From contig NZ_FOXF01000001.1 in NCBI RefSeq assembly GCF_900115655.1, forward strand, positions 83,989 to 147,988: a stretch of 64,000 bases of DNA. The letters are read 5' to 3'. The notes beneath the pieces were generated by a model. It saw nothing but the letters and a program-made list of their open reading frames with translations. It did not search any database and was not told where the DNA came from. Below are positions 55,864 through 64,000 of this stretch, in pieces. The translations under genes were made by a program, and so were the position numbers. Within the stretch, counting starts at the first letter, position 1. Each line of letters begins with the position of its first letter. Source of the stretch: Ruminobacter amylophilus. GTDB taxonomy: Bacteria; Pseudomonadota; Gammaproteobacteria; Enterobacterales; Succinivibrionaceae.

Positions 55864-56649
55864 CTACCTTTTAAGATTGCTGTGTTCGAATATTGATGAA
55901 TCCACACCCTGATTATAGGAAACATCCGTATACTGCATGAGAGTTCGTGAATTCTTTCCCTCCTCCTGCATTATCATTTTTCCTGCCGACCAGATTCCGG
56001 CTATCTGCCTGAAATCTCCCGCCAGCATGGTTTTAAGCAGACGGTCATGAGTATCGTAATATTCTATTTTCACCGGAAGATGATATTCACAGTCAACATA
56101 TACAACCCTGCGGCCGTATCCGGTTTCTGCCGCTTTTTCCTCAATTGCCGAGGATTCGATAACCCACACCCTGCGGTTATTTACCGTATCCTCGCGCAGA
56201 AATTCGTGCCTGTCGGCATCAACACTGCGGTATTCAATATCTTCAAGAGCGAAACTGCTGCGCATGAAGGAGCTTTTTTTGCCGCCTCCGCTGATGCGTC
56301 TAACCATGTTCTCTGAAGGGAAAAACACCCACAGGTCATCATCCTTTTTCACATCCTCATGTGTCCATGAAAGAAACTGTGAATCCTGAATATCGGCCGG
56401 AGAACTGAAGCGGATCAGCGAACGGCGTTCCTCACCGCTGTGCATGGACCACATTTCCATTCTGCGCACCAGCTTCTGCTTTCCCCTTTCAATAACCATT
56501 ACGGCATTTCTGTGCATATCCTTACTGCTGTCGGCTTCATTTACCATTACCGCTATGTCCCGTCCGCTCAGGCCTGTACTTTCTGCTGACAGATCCGCAG
56601 ACATCAGAGAGGCCATAATCAGTCCGGCGCCTAGCATTATTCTTTTCAT
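55864..56649 (-). CDS. LolA-like outer-membrane lipoprotein-sorting protein
   Basis: 261 residues with a signal peptide (1-22, cleavage after DLSAE or nearby). The body follows the LolA/LolB-like family often annotated outer membrane lipoprotein-sorting protein: RRSLIRFSSPADIQDSQFLSW, DDLWVFFPSENMVRRI and a late VDCEYHLPVKIEYYD. Such proteins carry hydrophobic cargo across the periplasm, usually beside an RND pump and a DUF1302 protein; the RND pump is absent here. First gene of the four-gene operon behind the paired operators at 56827-56862. Confidence 0.8.
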   Translation of the reverse strand: MKRIMLGAGLIMASLMSADLSAESTGLSGRDIAVMVNEADSSKDMHRNAVMVIERGKQKLVRRMEMWSMHSGEERRSLIRFSSPADIQDSQFLSWTHEDVKKDDDLWVFFPSENMVRRISGGGKKSSFMRSSFALEDIEYRSVDADRHEFLREDTVNNRRVWVIESSAIEEKAAETGYGRRVVYVDCEYHLPVKIEYYDTHDRLLKTMLAGDFRQIAGIWSAGKMIMQEEGKNSRTLMQYTDVSYNQGVDSSIFEHSNLKR

Positions 56650-56814
56650 TGTTTTCTCCTGAACGGGATGATGAAAAATTTAAAGTCTTTAATAAAAGTC
56701 CGTCATCTGACTGCCCGGAAATTCATACGGATTATCCTCAAAATCCACATTATTTTCAGATCTCAGTCAGCTGACGGACTACACATCTAAGAGATATCAA
56801 CAAGACACTGCTAC

Positions 56815-56862
56815 ATTATCATGATTGTTAGCTTATGTTAACAGGAATTAGCATTAACTAAC
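56815..56862 (-). promoter_or_regulatory. Paired palindromic operators and -10 box of the LolA-like operon
   Basis: GTTAGCTTATGTTAAC (56827-56842) and ATTAGCATTAACTAAC (56847-56862), starts 20 bp apart. On the minus strand a GATAAT -10 box (complement of 56815-56820) lies just downstream, so the sites cover the -35 region. The second shares 15 of 16 bases with the site at 62061. Confidence 0.7.
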
Positions 56863-56900
56863 AAAAATTATCACAAACGGAGATAACATGCCGTCTTATC

Positions 56901-58493
56901 TCATGCAGCTTCGGCTCCAATCTGTGACAGACGCTTCTTATCCACCTTGCCGACGGCGGTAAGAGGCCATCTGTCAATAAACACCAGCTGATCCGGCAGC
57001 TTGTACAGGGCGAGACCGTTATTCATGAGGAAATCTCTGACTTCATTGAGCTTAACCTCCTCACCAATGGCAAAGGCGCATATTCTTTCCCCGAGAACCT
57101 CGTCCTTTACGGGAACCACGGCACATGATTCGATACACGGATGTTTAAGAAGCAGGGTTTCAACTTCCGCAGCGGCAATCTTTTCACCGGCTCGGTTTAT
57201 CTGCTCCTTGATTCTTCCAACCACTTCAAAATTACCGTCTTCCCTGAGTCGTACAAGATCCCCCATGCGGTAATATCCGTCCACCGTGAACGCTCCCTTG
57301 TTTCTGTCACCCGCGCGATAATATTCATGAATGGTATACGGTCCCTTTACAATAAGTTCCCCTGTCTGTCCCTCCGGTACATCCCTTTCCTCATCATCCA
57401 CAATACGGCAGACGTCATACTCTGATATAGGTCTTCCCTGGGAATGCAGTACCGCACTGTCCGGATCATCCGGTCTGGTACAGCAGATAAGACCTTCAGC
57501 TGTTCCGAACACCTGCTGCAGTCTGCAGCCGAACCGCTTCATAATGAATTCCGCATCTGAAGGATCCAGTCTGGCTCCACCCACCTGCAGAAGTTTCAGA
57601 CTGGAAAGATCAGGCTCGTCCCATTCAACGGCCTCGGCCCATAATCTGGCAAGTGTCGGCACCATGGCCGTAATGGTCACCCCGTGTCTGGCAATAAGCT
57701 CAAATCCTTCATCAAAGCTTCCGGATCCGGCAATCACGATTTTTCCGCCTCTGCTTAAAACCCCGAAAATTCCGGGACATGACAGTGAAAAATTATGCGC
57801 GGTCGGAAGAATGTTCAGATAAACACTGTCCCCGTCCATCCCGGTGATTGACGCCATGGTACGATAGTTATAGGAATATCCCGCATGGGTACGCGGTATA
57901 AGTTTCGGAGTTCCGGTCGTTCCGCCGGAAAGAAGCAGCAGTGCGATATCAAGATTACTGCCGTGACAGGCCTCGACAGGATATGAACTTCTGCATTCAC
58001 GGAGCATAAGATCAGGGTCTTCATCCGTACTGAAAGTAATTATCTGAATCTGAGGCTGTTCGCTCCTGAGTCTGTCCGTCACCTCACCGTAGTCAGTACT
58101 CAGGTATCTGTTAACACCTATGTAATGCGTAGGTTCGGCCAGGGCACACAGCGCTATCACATCTGAGGCTCTCTGAGCAGGAAGAGCAAGAACAGGTACC
58201 GCGCCGATACGGAGGATGGCAAAAAGAACAATCATAAAACCTATGGAATTAGGCATCTGAAGCAGAACACATTCGCCGCGGCGCACGTTACGTTCCGCAA
58301 GCCAGGAACTCATCTCAATGCATCTTTTATAAAGTTCTCCGTAGGTAAGCTGTTCCTCACCGCTTATCAGTGCGGTTCTGCCGGAGAAGGATGTGCACCA
58401 TTCGGTAAATTCTTCAGGAATGGTTGATTCCCGCCAGACGTTTTTACCGTAAAAATTCTGTTCTTCTTCCGTCCAAAGTTTTATTGAATCCAT
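56901..58493 (-). CDS. Aryl-AMP ligase (salicylate or 2,3-dihydroxybenzoate), EntE/YbtE-like
   Basis: A 530-residue stand-alone adenylation enzyme that loads an aryl acid onto an aryl carrier domain, here probably the one at the NRPS N-terminus. Motifs: LLLLSGGTTGTPKLIPRTH, FGTAEGLICCTRPDDP, YYRMGDLVR, GRIKEQINRAGEKI and the late lysine in TAVGKVDKKRL. The pocket reads HNFSLSCPG with C239, where DHB-specific DhbE has serine, and I336 where DhbE has valine. From memory, salicylate enzymes YbtE/PchD have Cys and Leu, so salicylate is favoured. GGGAG lies 13 bases upstream. Confidence 0.9.
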   Translation of the reverse strand: MDSIKLWTEEEQNFYGKNVWRESTIPEEFTEWCTSFSGRTALISGEEQLTYGELYKRCIEMSSWLAERNVRRGECVLLQMPNSIGFMIVLFAILRIGAVPVLALPAQRASDVIALCALAEPTHYIGVNRYLSTDYGEVTDRLRSEQPQIQIITFSTDEDPDLMLRECRSSYPVEACHGSNLDIALLLLSGGTTGTPKLIPRTHAGYSYNYRTMASITGMDGDSVYLNILPTAHNFSLSCPGIFGVLSRGGKIVIAGSGSFDEGFELIARHGVTITAMVPTLARLWAEAVEWDEPDLSSLKLLQVGGARLDPSDAEFIMKRFGCRLQQVFGTAEGLICCTRPDDPDSAVLHSQGRPISEYDVCRIVDDEERDVPEGQTGELIVKGPYTIHEYYRAGDRNKGAFTVDGYYRMGDLVRLREDGNFEVVGRIKEQINRAGEKIAAAEVETLLLKHPCIESCAVVPVKDEVLGERICAFAIGEEVKLNEVRDFLMNNGLALYKLPDQLVFIDRWPLTAVGKVDKKRLSQIGAEAA

Positions 58494-58799
58494 AATTTAC
58501 AAATAACTCCCTTAATTACTGGAAAAGATGAATCAGGAATGAATACCATGCCTGAACCGCAGGAATAACGACAATGCAATATGGATACATGTCTGAGACG
58601 GAATATTTAAAAGACTACAAAACCGCCGCGGGCATTTCTGAAGGTTCATACGGTCACGTCGGACCTTATGAACGGATATGAATTTTGAGGACCTGAATAT
58701 CTTATCAGAAAAATCAGATACTCCAATCTGACATGATGGGAATTATTTGCACATAAAAACAGAAAACCGGACTGTCCGTGAATCAGAATCAGCTGAAAC
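58494..58799. other. Gap between the ECF ATPase and the aryl-AMP ligase
   Basis: About 305 bases with a 7-bp inverted repeat GTTCATA/TATGAAC (58644-58673). No terminator or GTTAGC operator is present, so the ligase is either read from the ECF unit or has an unseen promoter. Confidence 0.4.
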
Positions 58800-60314
58800 T
58801 CACGCTGATACTTTTTCACCGGAAATGCGAACCATTCTGTCACAGCAGCTTCTTATAAGCTCACTGTCATGGGTAACCACAATAACGGTTTTTCCCATGT
58901 CCCTGAGATCCTTCAGAAGCCCGGCAACTGACAGCATGTGCCCGTAGTCCAGACCGCTGGTCGGTTCGTCAAAAAGAAGAAACTCCCTGTCGGAACACAG
59001 TGCGCATGCAATGGCCACGCGCTGTTTCTGTCCTCCGGAAAGCGACATCGGATGAGCCTGTCTGAATTCATACAAATCCAGCTTTCTGAGAATTTCACCC
59101 GCCCTGGCCTCTTTTTCTTCCCTTCCGGAATTACTGTTTACCATGCAGAGCATCAGTTCTTCCTCAACGCTTTCTGCAAACAGCTGATGGTTCACATCCT
59201 GCATCACCATGAAAAACCTGTTCAGTCTGGCAGGTCCGTCATATTTTTCAGTGCCGTGAACAACGGTCCCCCGGCACTTCTTCTCCATGCCGCAGAGACA
59301 GTTCAGAAAAGTTGTTTTACCGACACCGTTGCACCCTGTTACCGCGGTTATTCTGTTCACCGCTATCCTGATATCATCATAATGAAAAGTTTCTGAATTT
59401 TTTTTACCGGAAAAAATTCCGCAGCCGTATCTGAAATCAAAATTTCTCAGTGTCATAACCTCGTCTTCCGGCTGAACGTCAGGCAGGGGGATACTTTCAG
59501 GAGCCTCCGGAACACAGCCGCGCAGCCCCATTGTCCCAAGCTCCCGGGAACTGAGTCTTCTGAGCTGTTCCTGATTCAGCTCTCCGGTGATTATCCCCTT
59601 GTTCATGATGACAATTCTGTCAGCCAGATCCGCAAGATAAGCCAGACGATGCTCCGAAACCAGAATCGTTTTTCCTTCATTCTTCCACGTTTTAATCAGA
59701 TCATGAAGAGACTCTGACGCCGCGTAATCAAGATTTGCAGACGGTTCGTCCAGCAGAATCACCTCACTTCCGCAGACATCCACGGAGCCGCAGGCTATTT
59801 TCTGTCTTTCACCGCCCGACAGTCTGAAAAGACTGCGCCCGAGCAGTTTTTTCATTCCAAGTTTCTCACCTGTTCTGAGAATGCGTCTTTCAATCTCATC
59901 AGGATCCATTCCTCTGTTTTCACAGGCGAAGGCCATTTCCCCCGTGCTGTCTGCATTGAAAAACTGACTTCTGGGATTCTGAAAAACAGTTCCGGCAATA
60001 AGTGATATTTCACTGACTTTCATCCGGCCGGCATCCCTTCCGTCAATCTCCACCTTTCCTTCCACCGTTCCGCCGAAATATTCCGGAATCAGTCCGTTAA
60101 ACAGTCTCAGAACCGTGGTTTTTCCGCATCCTGAAGGTCCTGTGAGAATAACAAGTTCTCCCTTTTTCACCTCAAGACTGACGTTTTTAAGTACCTGTAC
60201 ACCTTCACGTGAATTTTCCGGATCCGACGCCTCACCGTTCCGCGGATGCACTGATTCAGTCAGGTTTTCCGCAGGGCTTGCATATGAAAAAGTAACATTG
60301 TCCAACTTCAGCAT
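58800..60314 (-). CDS. ECF transporter ATPase with two fused ABC domains
   Basis: 504 residues. ABC domain 1 (about 1-255): GPSGCGKTT, LSGGERQKIACG, LLDEPSANLD. ABC domain 2 (about 290-504): GCNGVGKTT, LSGGQKQRVAIACAL, LFDEPTSGLD. This is a fused energising A1A2 subunit for the T and S components upstream. In ECF systems the substrate is set by the S component. The position beside siderophore genes suggests a cargo tied to the locus. Confidence 0.92.
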   Translation of the reverse strand: MLKLDNVTFSYASPAENLTESVHPRNGEASDPENSREGVQVLKNVSLEVKKGELVILTGPSGCGKTTVLRLFNGLIPEYFGGTVEGKVEIDGRDAGRMKVSEISLIAGTVFQNPRSQFFNADSTGEMAFACENRGMDPDEIERRILRTGEKLGMKKLLGRSLFRLSGGERQKIACGSVDVCGSEVILLDEPSANLDYAASESLHDLIKTWKNEGKTILVSEHRLAYLADLADRIVIMNKGIITGELNQEQLRRLSSRELGTMGLRGCVPEAPESIPLPDVQPEDEVMTLRNFDFRYGCGIFSGKKNSETFHYDDIRIAVNRITAVTGCNGVGKTTFLNCLCGMEKKCRGTVVHGTEKYDGPARLNRFFMVMQDVNHQLFAESVEEELMLCMVNSNSGREEKEARAGEILRKLDLYEFRQAHPMSLSGGQKQRVAIACALCSDREFLLFDEPTSGLDYGHMLSVAGLLKDLRDMGKTVIVVTHDSELIRSCCDRMVRISGEKVSA

Positions 60315-60363
60315 CTGTTTGTTTCTCCTGTATATCTGTCAATAAAAAAAGCTGTCCCCGAAA

Positions 60364-61095
60364 TCAGGAATGCCAGAAGGAAATACCTGACAGATGCAGG
60401 AATAAAAGCACGAAAACAGCCGAACACATTGTCAGCAGAATAATATCGGCGGCGTTGAATTCCAGCCGGTAGATACTGGTTCTTTTCCGGTGCGATCCAA
60501 GCCCTTTGGTTAAGGCGGCCGCAGTAAGTTCGTTGCCGATTTTTACGGAACTCATGAGAACAGGAATCATTCTGTATTCCACGTAACGGACGGGTCCCAC
60601 GCTGCCGATACTGATTCCTCTCATCCTCACGGCTCTGCCGATGGATGAATATTCCTCCAGCAGTGTCGGAAAAAACCTGAACATCACTGTACAAGGTATG
60701 GTGATACAGCCGGGAATTTTCATTCTTTCCATTCCCGCTATTAATTCACCCACATGCGTTGTTCTGACGACAAAGGCAGCAAGTATTCCGCATGGCATCA
60801 GAAGACAGCATACTTCATAAATTAACAGATACAGGCAGTATGCGGCTCCCGAGTTTTCCGGACTAATCATAAAACCTGAGGCGTATACTGAAGCAAATAC
60901 CGACAGCCCGGCGAATCCTGAAAAATAATTTCCGGCCCGCAGCAGAAAAAGAAACGGGAGCAGGGAAAAAAACAGACTTATCCATCTGAAATATTCGCCT
61001 CCCGCTCCTCCGAGCAGAAAAGTCGGCAGAGTAACCAGCAGCATCATCTTGGTACGGGGATCAAGCAGACCGTTCCCCTTTCTTACAGACATCAT
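60364..61095 (-). CDS. ECF transporter transmembrane (T) component
   Basis: 243 residues with about five membrane helices and the CbiQ/EcfT signature: LLDPRTKMMLL near the start and the paired cytosolic helices with short A-R-G-like motifs (RAVRMRGIS; TAAALTKGLGSHRKRT). It couples the ATPase to the S component. It starts two bases after the S gene and an ATG three bases in is an alternative start. Confidence 0.88.
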   Translation of the reverse strand: MMSVRKGNGLLDPRTKMMLLVTLPTFLLGGAGGEYFRWISLFFSLLPFLFLLRAGNYFSGFAGLSVFASVYASGFMISPENSGAAYCLYLLIYEVCCLLMPCGILAAFVVRTTHVGELIAGMERMKIPGCITIPCTVMFRFFPTLLEEYSSIGRAVRMRGISIGSVGPVRYVEYRMIPVLMSSVKIGNELTAAALTKGLGSHRKRTSIYRLEFNAADIILLTMCSAVFVLLFLHLSGISFWHS

Positions 61096-61097
61096 TT

Positions 61098-61682
61098 CTA
61101 GACAATTCCCGCTCTTATGAAATGTTTTTTAAGCATTCTGCCGCCGATCATTCCCCCGACCCAGCCGAAAAAAACACACATGAAGATCAGTGTAGGAGCC
61201 ATCCACAGCTGAAACAAGCCTTTGGCGGTTTCTATGTATTCACTGCCGTAAACGGCATTCTCCTCCCAGAATCTGTCTGCCATGAATATCAGAGGAATGT
61301 AGCTGCCGAAACACCAAATACTGAATACCGCATATGCCGCAATGTCCAATGTCAGACTCCGGTAGTGACCGGCTCTGACTATAAGTTCGGATAAACCCCC
61401 GGTAATCAGTACCAGGGGAAACGTATACCATCCCATTCCCGTAAGCAGCAGGAACAGAGCCAGCAGAATGCTCATCAGCATAATCATGCCGAATTTTCTC
61501 ACCCTGCTTAAGAACAGCATAAACGGGATTCCGGAAAGCAGCGGAATAAAAACACAGTAAAGAGGCAGAAGAACAGGAATAAATCCTATAACCATGACGA
61601 TCATGGTAATCACCACAATAATGGCGGTAAACAGTCCGACGGTAATTAAATCACGACTGTTAAGTGCATTTTCTTGAACCAT
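61098..61682 (-). CDS. ECF transporter S component, Trep_Strep family
   Basis: 194 residues with six predicted helices. The opening LNSRDLITVGLFTAIIVVITMIVMV is typical of the Trep_Strep (MptS-like) substrate-binding family, mostly known from Gram-positives and treponemes. The ligand of this family is not settled. First gene of the S-T-A operon, divergent from the NRPS across a region with two operators. Confidence 0.85.
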   Translation of the reverse strand: MVQENALNSRDLITVGLFTAIIVVITMIVMVIGFIPVLLPLYCVFIPLLSGIPFMLFLSRVRKFGMIMLMSILLALFLLLTGMGWYTFPLVLITGGLSELIVRAGHYRSLTLDIAAYAVFSIWCFGSYIPLIFMADRFWEENAVYGSEYIETAKGLFQLWMAPTLIFMCVFFGWVGGMIGGRMLKKHFIRAGIV

Positions 61683-62031
61683 AACTCACCTTTCTCAAAT
61701 CAGGCAGAATCTTATGCTCCCGGCCTGAGGTGTCCTGAAAACCTTCCGGAGACTTTATGTCCGGTAATCAGGACCGTCATAAAAGACATAATCATATGCA
61801 AAACTGCGTTTCTTACCGGAAACCGGCATGAAAAAACAGCGGTATTTAACATATTGCCATGTAATAATATTTTTCTTTTTCGGTGCTCTGATGAATGACT
61901 GTTCACCATGAAAAGCAGTACGAAAGAAAACTAAAAAGTAACTTAAACCCTTTATTTTCAACGAATTGACGACATCATTTCTCCGGACTGAGTCATCCGT
62001 CTGATAAAAAAATCACGATATTACTCCGCAG

Positions 62032-62059
62032 TTGACATTTGGAAAAAAATTGATATTTT
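62032..62059 (+). promoter_or_regulatory. Candidate NRPS promoter
   Basis: TTGACA (62032-62037), 16 bases, TATTTT (62054-62059), immediately before the operator pair, so a bound repressor would block initiation. This gives a leader of roughly 170 bases. Confidence 0.55.
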
Positions 62060-62060
62060 T

Positions 62061-62096
62061 GTTAGCATTAACTAACACATGTTAGCAATCGCTAAC
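62061..62096. promoter_or_regulatory. Paired palindromic operators before the NRPS
   Basis: GTTAGCATTAACTAAC (62061-62076) and GTTAGCAATCGCTAAC (62081-62096), starts 20 bp apart; the second is a perfect 6-4-6 palindrome. Same spacing and consensus as the pair at 56827-56862. GTTAG/CTAAC half-sites recall DtxR-family boxes more than the Fur GATAAT repeat; the regulator gene is not in the window. Confidence 0.75.
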
Positions 62097-62238
62097 CATT
62101 ATACAGAATTATTTAAGATAAAACAGTCATCTTCTGATTTTACTGATAAATGTTTTTCAGTTCTGAAAACATATCTTTAATCAGAAGATTTTTTATTGAA
62201 TTTTGAATTGTTAACTATATTTCATTCCGAGAAAAAAG

Positions 62239-64000
62239 ATGTCCGAAAATACCAGTACAGATACCAGTATTCAGGGAATCACTGCTCTTATCAAGACAAT
62301 GTTTCCTAAAGTTGCCGTAACCTCTCCCGAAAGCAGTCTCCTCGAATGCGGTGTTGATTCAATCAGCATAATGCGTCTTGTAAGCAGATGGAGAAAAAAC
62401 GGAATAAAGATAACCTTTGCCGAACTCATCACCGAACCGACTCTGAAATCATGGTCGGAAAAACTCAGCCGAAGGGTTCAGAAAAAAGAAGACGGTATCG
62501 GAAAAGACGGGGGACATCCCGAAGTCCGTACAGCAGCTGATGATGAAAGCGAGTATGAACTGACAGACGTGCAGTATGCATACTGGGTAGGCCGCGACGA
62601 AAACCAGCAGCTCGGAGGCGTATCCTGTCATGCATATCTGGAAATCACCGGAAAAAACATTGATGAAAACCGCCTTGACACTGCCTTCAGCAGACTTATA
62701 GAGGCTCATCCGATGCTGAGAACCATTTTCACGCAGAACGGCAGACAGCGCAACGTAAAGGAAAATCATAATGATCCGCTGAAGATTCATGATTTCCGAA
62801 ACTCAGACATGGTTTCGGCACGCAGACAGGCAGAAGCCATAAGGGAGCGTAATTCACACCGTAAGCTGGATATCAGCCGCGGAAAGGTTATCGGACTTGA
62901 ACTTCTGCAGTATCCCGACGGCAGTTCCAGAATCTTCTTTGATGTTGATCTGCTTGTGTCAGACGTTCAGAGTTTAAACATACTCCTGCACGATCTGGCC
63001 GCACTCTATTCCGGAAAGAATATACAGGCTCTTGAGAACTGGAGCTTCAGACAGTACCTTGAACAGCAGAAAAAACGCAGCGAAACAGAATTCCTGGAAG
63101 CGGAAAAATACTGGAAAAAACGTATTGAGAGCATGCCTTCCGGTCCTCAGCTTCCGTATACCGGCAATACCGGCAAGACACCTCATTTCACCAGATACAA
63201 AACGGTCATCGGCACTGACATCTGGAACAGCATAAAAAAGCAGTCCCTGGCACACGGAATAACTCCGGCCATGACTCTGGCTGCGGCATACGGCATGGTC
63301 ATATCAAGATGGAGCAGCTCTGCCAGATTTCTCATAAACGTGCCGCTGTTCAACCGTGATACTGAAAATGAAAACATTGAACATGCGGTCGCCGACTTTA
63401 CCAACCTTCTTCTTCTCGAATGTGACTACTCTGAAAATCTGACCTTCGCAGAGCATGCGAAAAGACTGCAGGACAGATTCCATCAGGACTGTGCCCACAC
63501 CGCATACTCGGCCATAAGGGTGCTCAGAGAGCTGGCAAGAAACGAATACAGCAACGGTCTGACAGCTCCGGTGGTTTTTGCCTGCAACCTGGGAACCGAA
63601 CTTACCGACAGCGAAGTGACTTCATCTCTCGGCACGCTTGACTACATGATATCCCAGACTCCGCAGGTATGTCTGGATCATCAGATTTATGAAATGCCTG
63701 AAGGTCTCATGGTCTGCTTTGATGCCGTTGATTCCATGTTTCCGAAAGGACTGGTCGGCACCATGTTCTCAGCTTATACGGACCTTCTTGCCGAAATCGG
63801 TTCCGCAGACGACGGATTCGGCCGCGTTTACCTTAATGACATTCCGAAAGGACAGCTTGATGTAAGAAAGAGAATAAACAGTACCGGTGCTCCGGTGTCT
63901 GACACCCTTCTTGCGGAAAGAATCTTCACCAATGCCGAAACACGTCCTGACAGTCCCGCTCTCTTCTACGGCGACAGCACCGTAACCTACGGTCAGATGC
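62239..64000 (+). CDS. Siderophore NRPS, HMWP2/PchE-like, 5' part
   Basis: 587 complete codons, open to the window edge. Residues about 10-80 are an aryl carrier domain with the phosphopantetheine serine S41 in ECGVDSISIMRL. Residues about 105-530 are a cyclization (Cy) domain starting YELTDVQYAYWVGRD with the diagnostic D-x4-D-x2-S motif (D237, D242, S245). The adenylation domain begins near residue 555 (ERIFTNAETRPDSPALFYG). The ArCP-Cy-A order is that of Irp2/HMWP2 and PchE, which condense an aryl acid with cysteine and cyclise it to a thiazoline. Its loading partner is the aryl-AMP ligase at 56901. Confidence 0.93.
   Translation, partial: MSENTSTDTSIQGITALIKTMFPKVAVTSPESSLLECGVDSISIMRLVSRWRKNGIKITFAELITEPTLKSWSEKLSRRVQKKEDGIGKDGGHPEVRTAADDESEYELTDVQYAYWVGRDENQQLGGVSCHAYLEITGKNIDENRLDTAFSRLIEAHPMLRTIFTQNGRQRNVKENHNDPLKIHDFRNSDMVSARRQAEAIRERNSHRKLDISRGKVIGLELLQYPDGSSRIFFDVDLLVSDVQSLNILLHDLAALYSGKNIQALENWSFRQYLEQQKKRSETEFLEAEKYWKKRIESMPSGPQLPYTGNTGKTPHFTRYKTVIGTDIWNSIKKQSLAHGITPAMTLAAAYGMVISRWSSSARFLINVPLFNRDTENENIEHAVADFTNLLLLECDYSENLTFAEHAKRLQDRFHQDCAHTAYSAIRVLRELARNEYSNGLTAPVVFACNLGTELTDSEVTSSLGTLDYMISQTPQVCLDHQIYEMPEGLMVCFDAVDSMFPKGLVGTMFSAYTDLLAEIGSADDGFGRVYLNDIPKGQLDVRKRINSTGAPVSDTLLAERIFTNAETRPDSPALFYGDSTVTYGQM

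Larger units (their letters stand above)
61683..62238. other. Divergent control region ECF operon / NRPS
   Basis: About 555 bases, AT-rich from 61900, without a gene. It holds the paired operators (62061-62096) and a promoter toward the NRPS. The ECF promoter on the minus strand is not resolved; a shared operator block could control both directions. Confidence 0.5.

Noticed and set aside
56827..56862. Fur box before the LolA-like operon
   Set aside because: The sites lack the GATAATGATAATCATTATC pattern; the GTTAGC/GCTAAC symmetry is different.
62449..63498. Minus-strand open frames inside the NRPS region
   Set aside because: The plus strand carries a continuous NRPS frame from 62239 to the edge with clear ArCP and Cy motifs; the opposite frames are its shadow.
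1..64000. CRISPR array or prophage
   Set aside because: No regularly spaced direct repeats with unique spacers and no phage structural or integrase genes were seen.

Overview
The window reads as chromosome of a gammaproteobacterium, probably a gut or rumen anaerobe of the Succinivibrionaceae type. This placement is an inference from gene content and synteny; there is no 16S rRNA in the window. The left half carries gammaproteobacterial neighbourhoods: dksA-gluQ with pcnB-folK and the panB/panC/panD genes close by, pth-ychF, and a Met/Gln tRNA operon directly before miaB-ybeZ-ybeY-corC-lnt. The last arrangement matches the metT tRNA region of E. coli with leuW missing.

Layout. 1-8 kb: a repeat protein, small unknown genes, a 1115-aa acidic protein with a FliK-like C-terminus, and mrcB. 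8-17.5 kb: dksA, gluQ, ychF, pth, panD, a YegP-like protein, panC, panB, folK, pcnB. 18.5-27.3 kb: five tRNAs, miaB to lnt, an L,D-transpeptidase and usg. 27.6-28.9 kb: an AT-rich accessory patch with a broken ISL3 transposase and two unknown overlapping genes. 29-33.4 kb: lon behind a heat-shock-type promoter, then a zinc-ribbon membrane protein with an internal type IV pilin-like segment.

34-51.3 kb is a sulfate assimilation island. It holds a small siroheme sulfite reductase with a TusA-like partner; hemA, precorrin-2 dehydrogenase, hemC, cobA-hemD, hemB and hemL to make siroheme; and sbp-cysT-cysW-cysA-aprA-aprB-cysD-cysN for sulfate uptake, activation and reduction at the APS level. The reductase is of the AprAB type, so PAPS is not needed. 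Consistent with that, CysN ends in what looks like a dead APS-kinase domain. The sulfite reductase and sulfate-transport promoters share a near-identical 22-bp element just after the -10 box, which defines a candidate sulfur regulon. The hem/cob gene order and the AprAB system resemble clostridial arrangements more than enterobacterial ones.

51.4-64 kb is most of one side of a thiazoline siderophore (yersiniabactin/pyochelin/equibactin-like) locus. An NRPS opening with aryl-carrier and cyclization domains runs off the right edge. Divergent from it is a complete ECF-type ABC transporter, followed by an aryl-AMP ligase with a salicylate-like pocket. Then comes a four-gene operon: LolA-like periplasmic protein, outer-membrane barrel, saccharopine-dehydrogenase-like reductase, and a second such reductase fused to what looks like an ATC (aminothiazoline carboxylate) hydrolase domain. 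Both transcription units carry a pair of 16-bp GTTAGC-N4-GCTAAC-type palindromes spaced exactly 20 bp apart, a strong candidate for the locus regulator. The fused reductase/hydrolase operon, its shared operators and the ECF transporter together are the best candidate for an undescribed system here.
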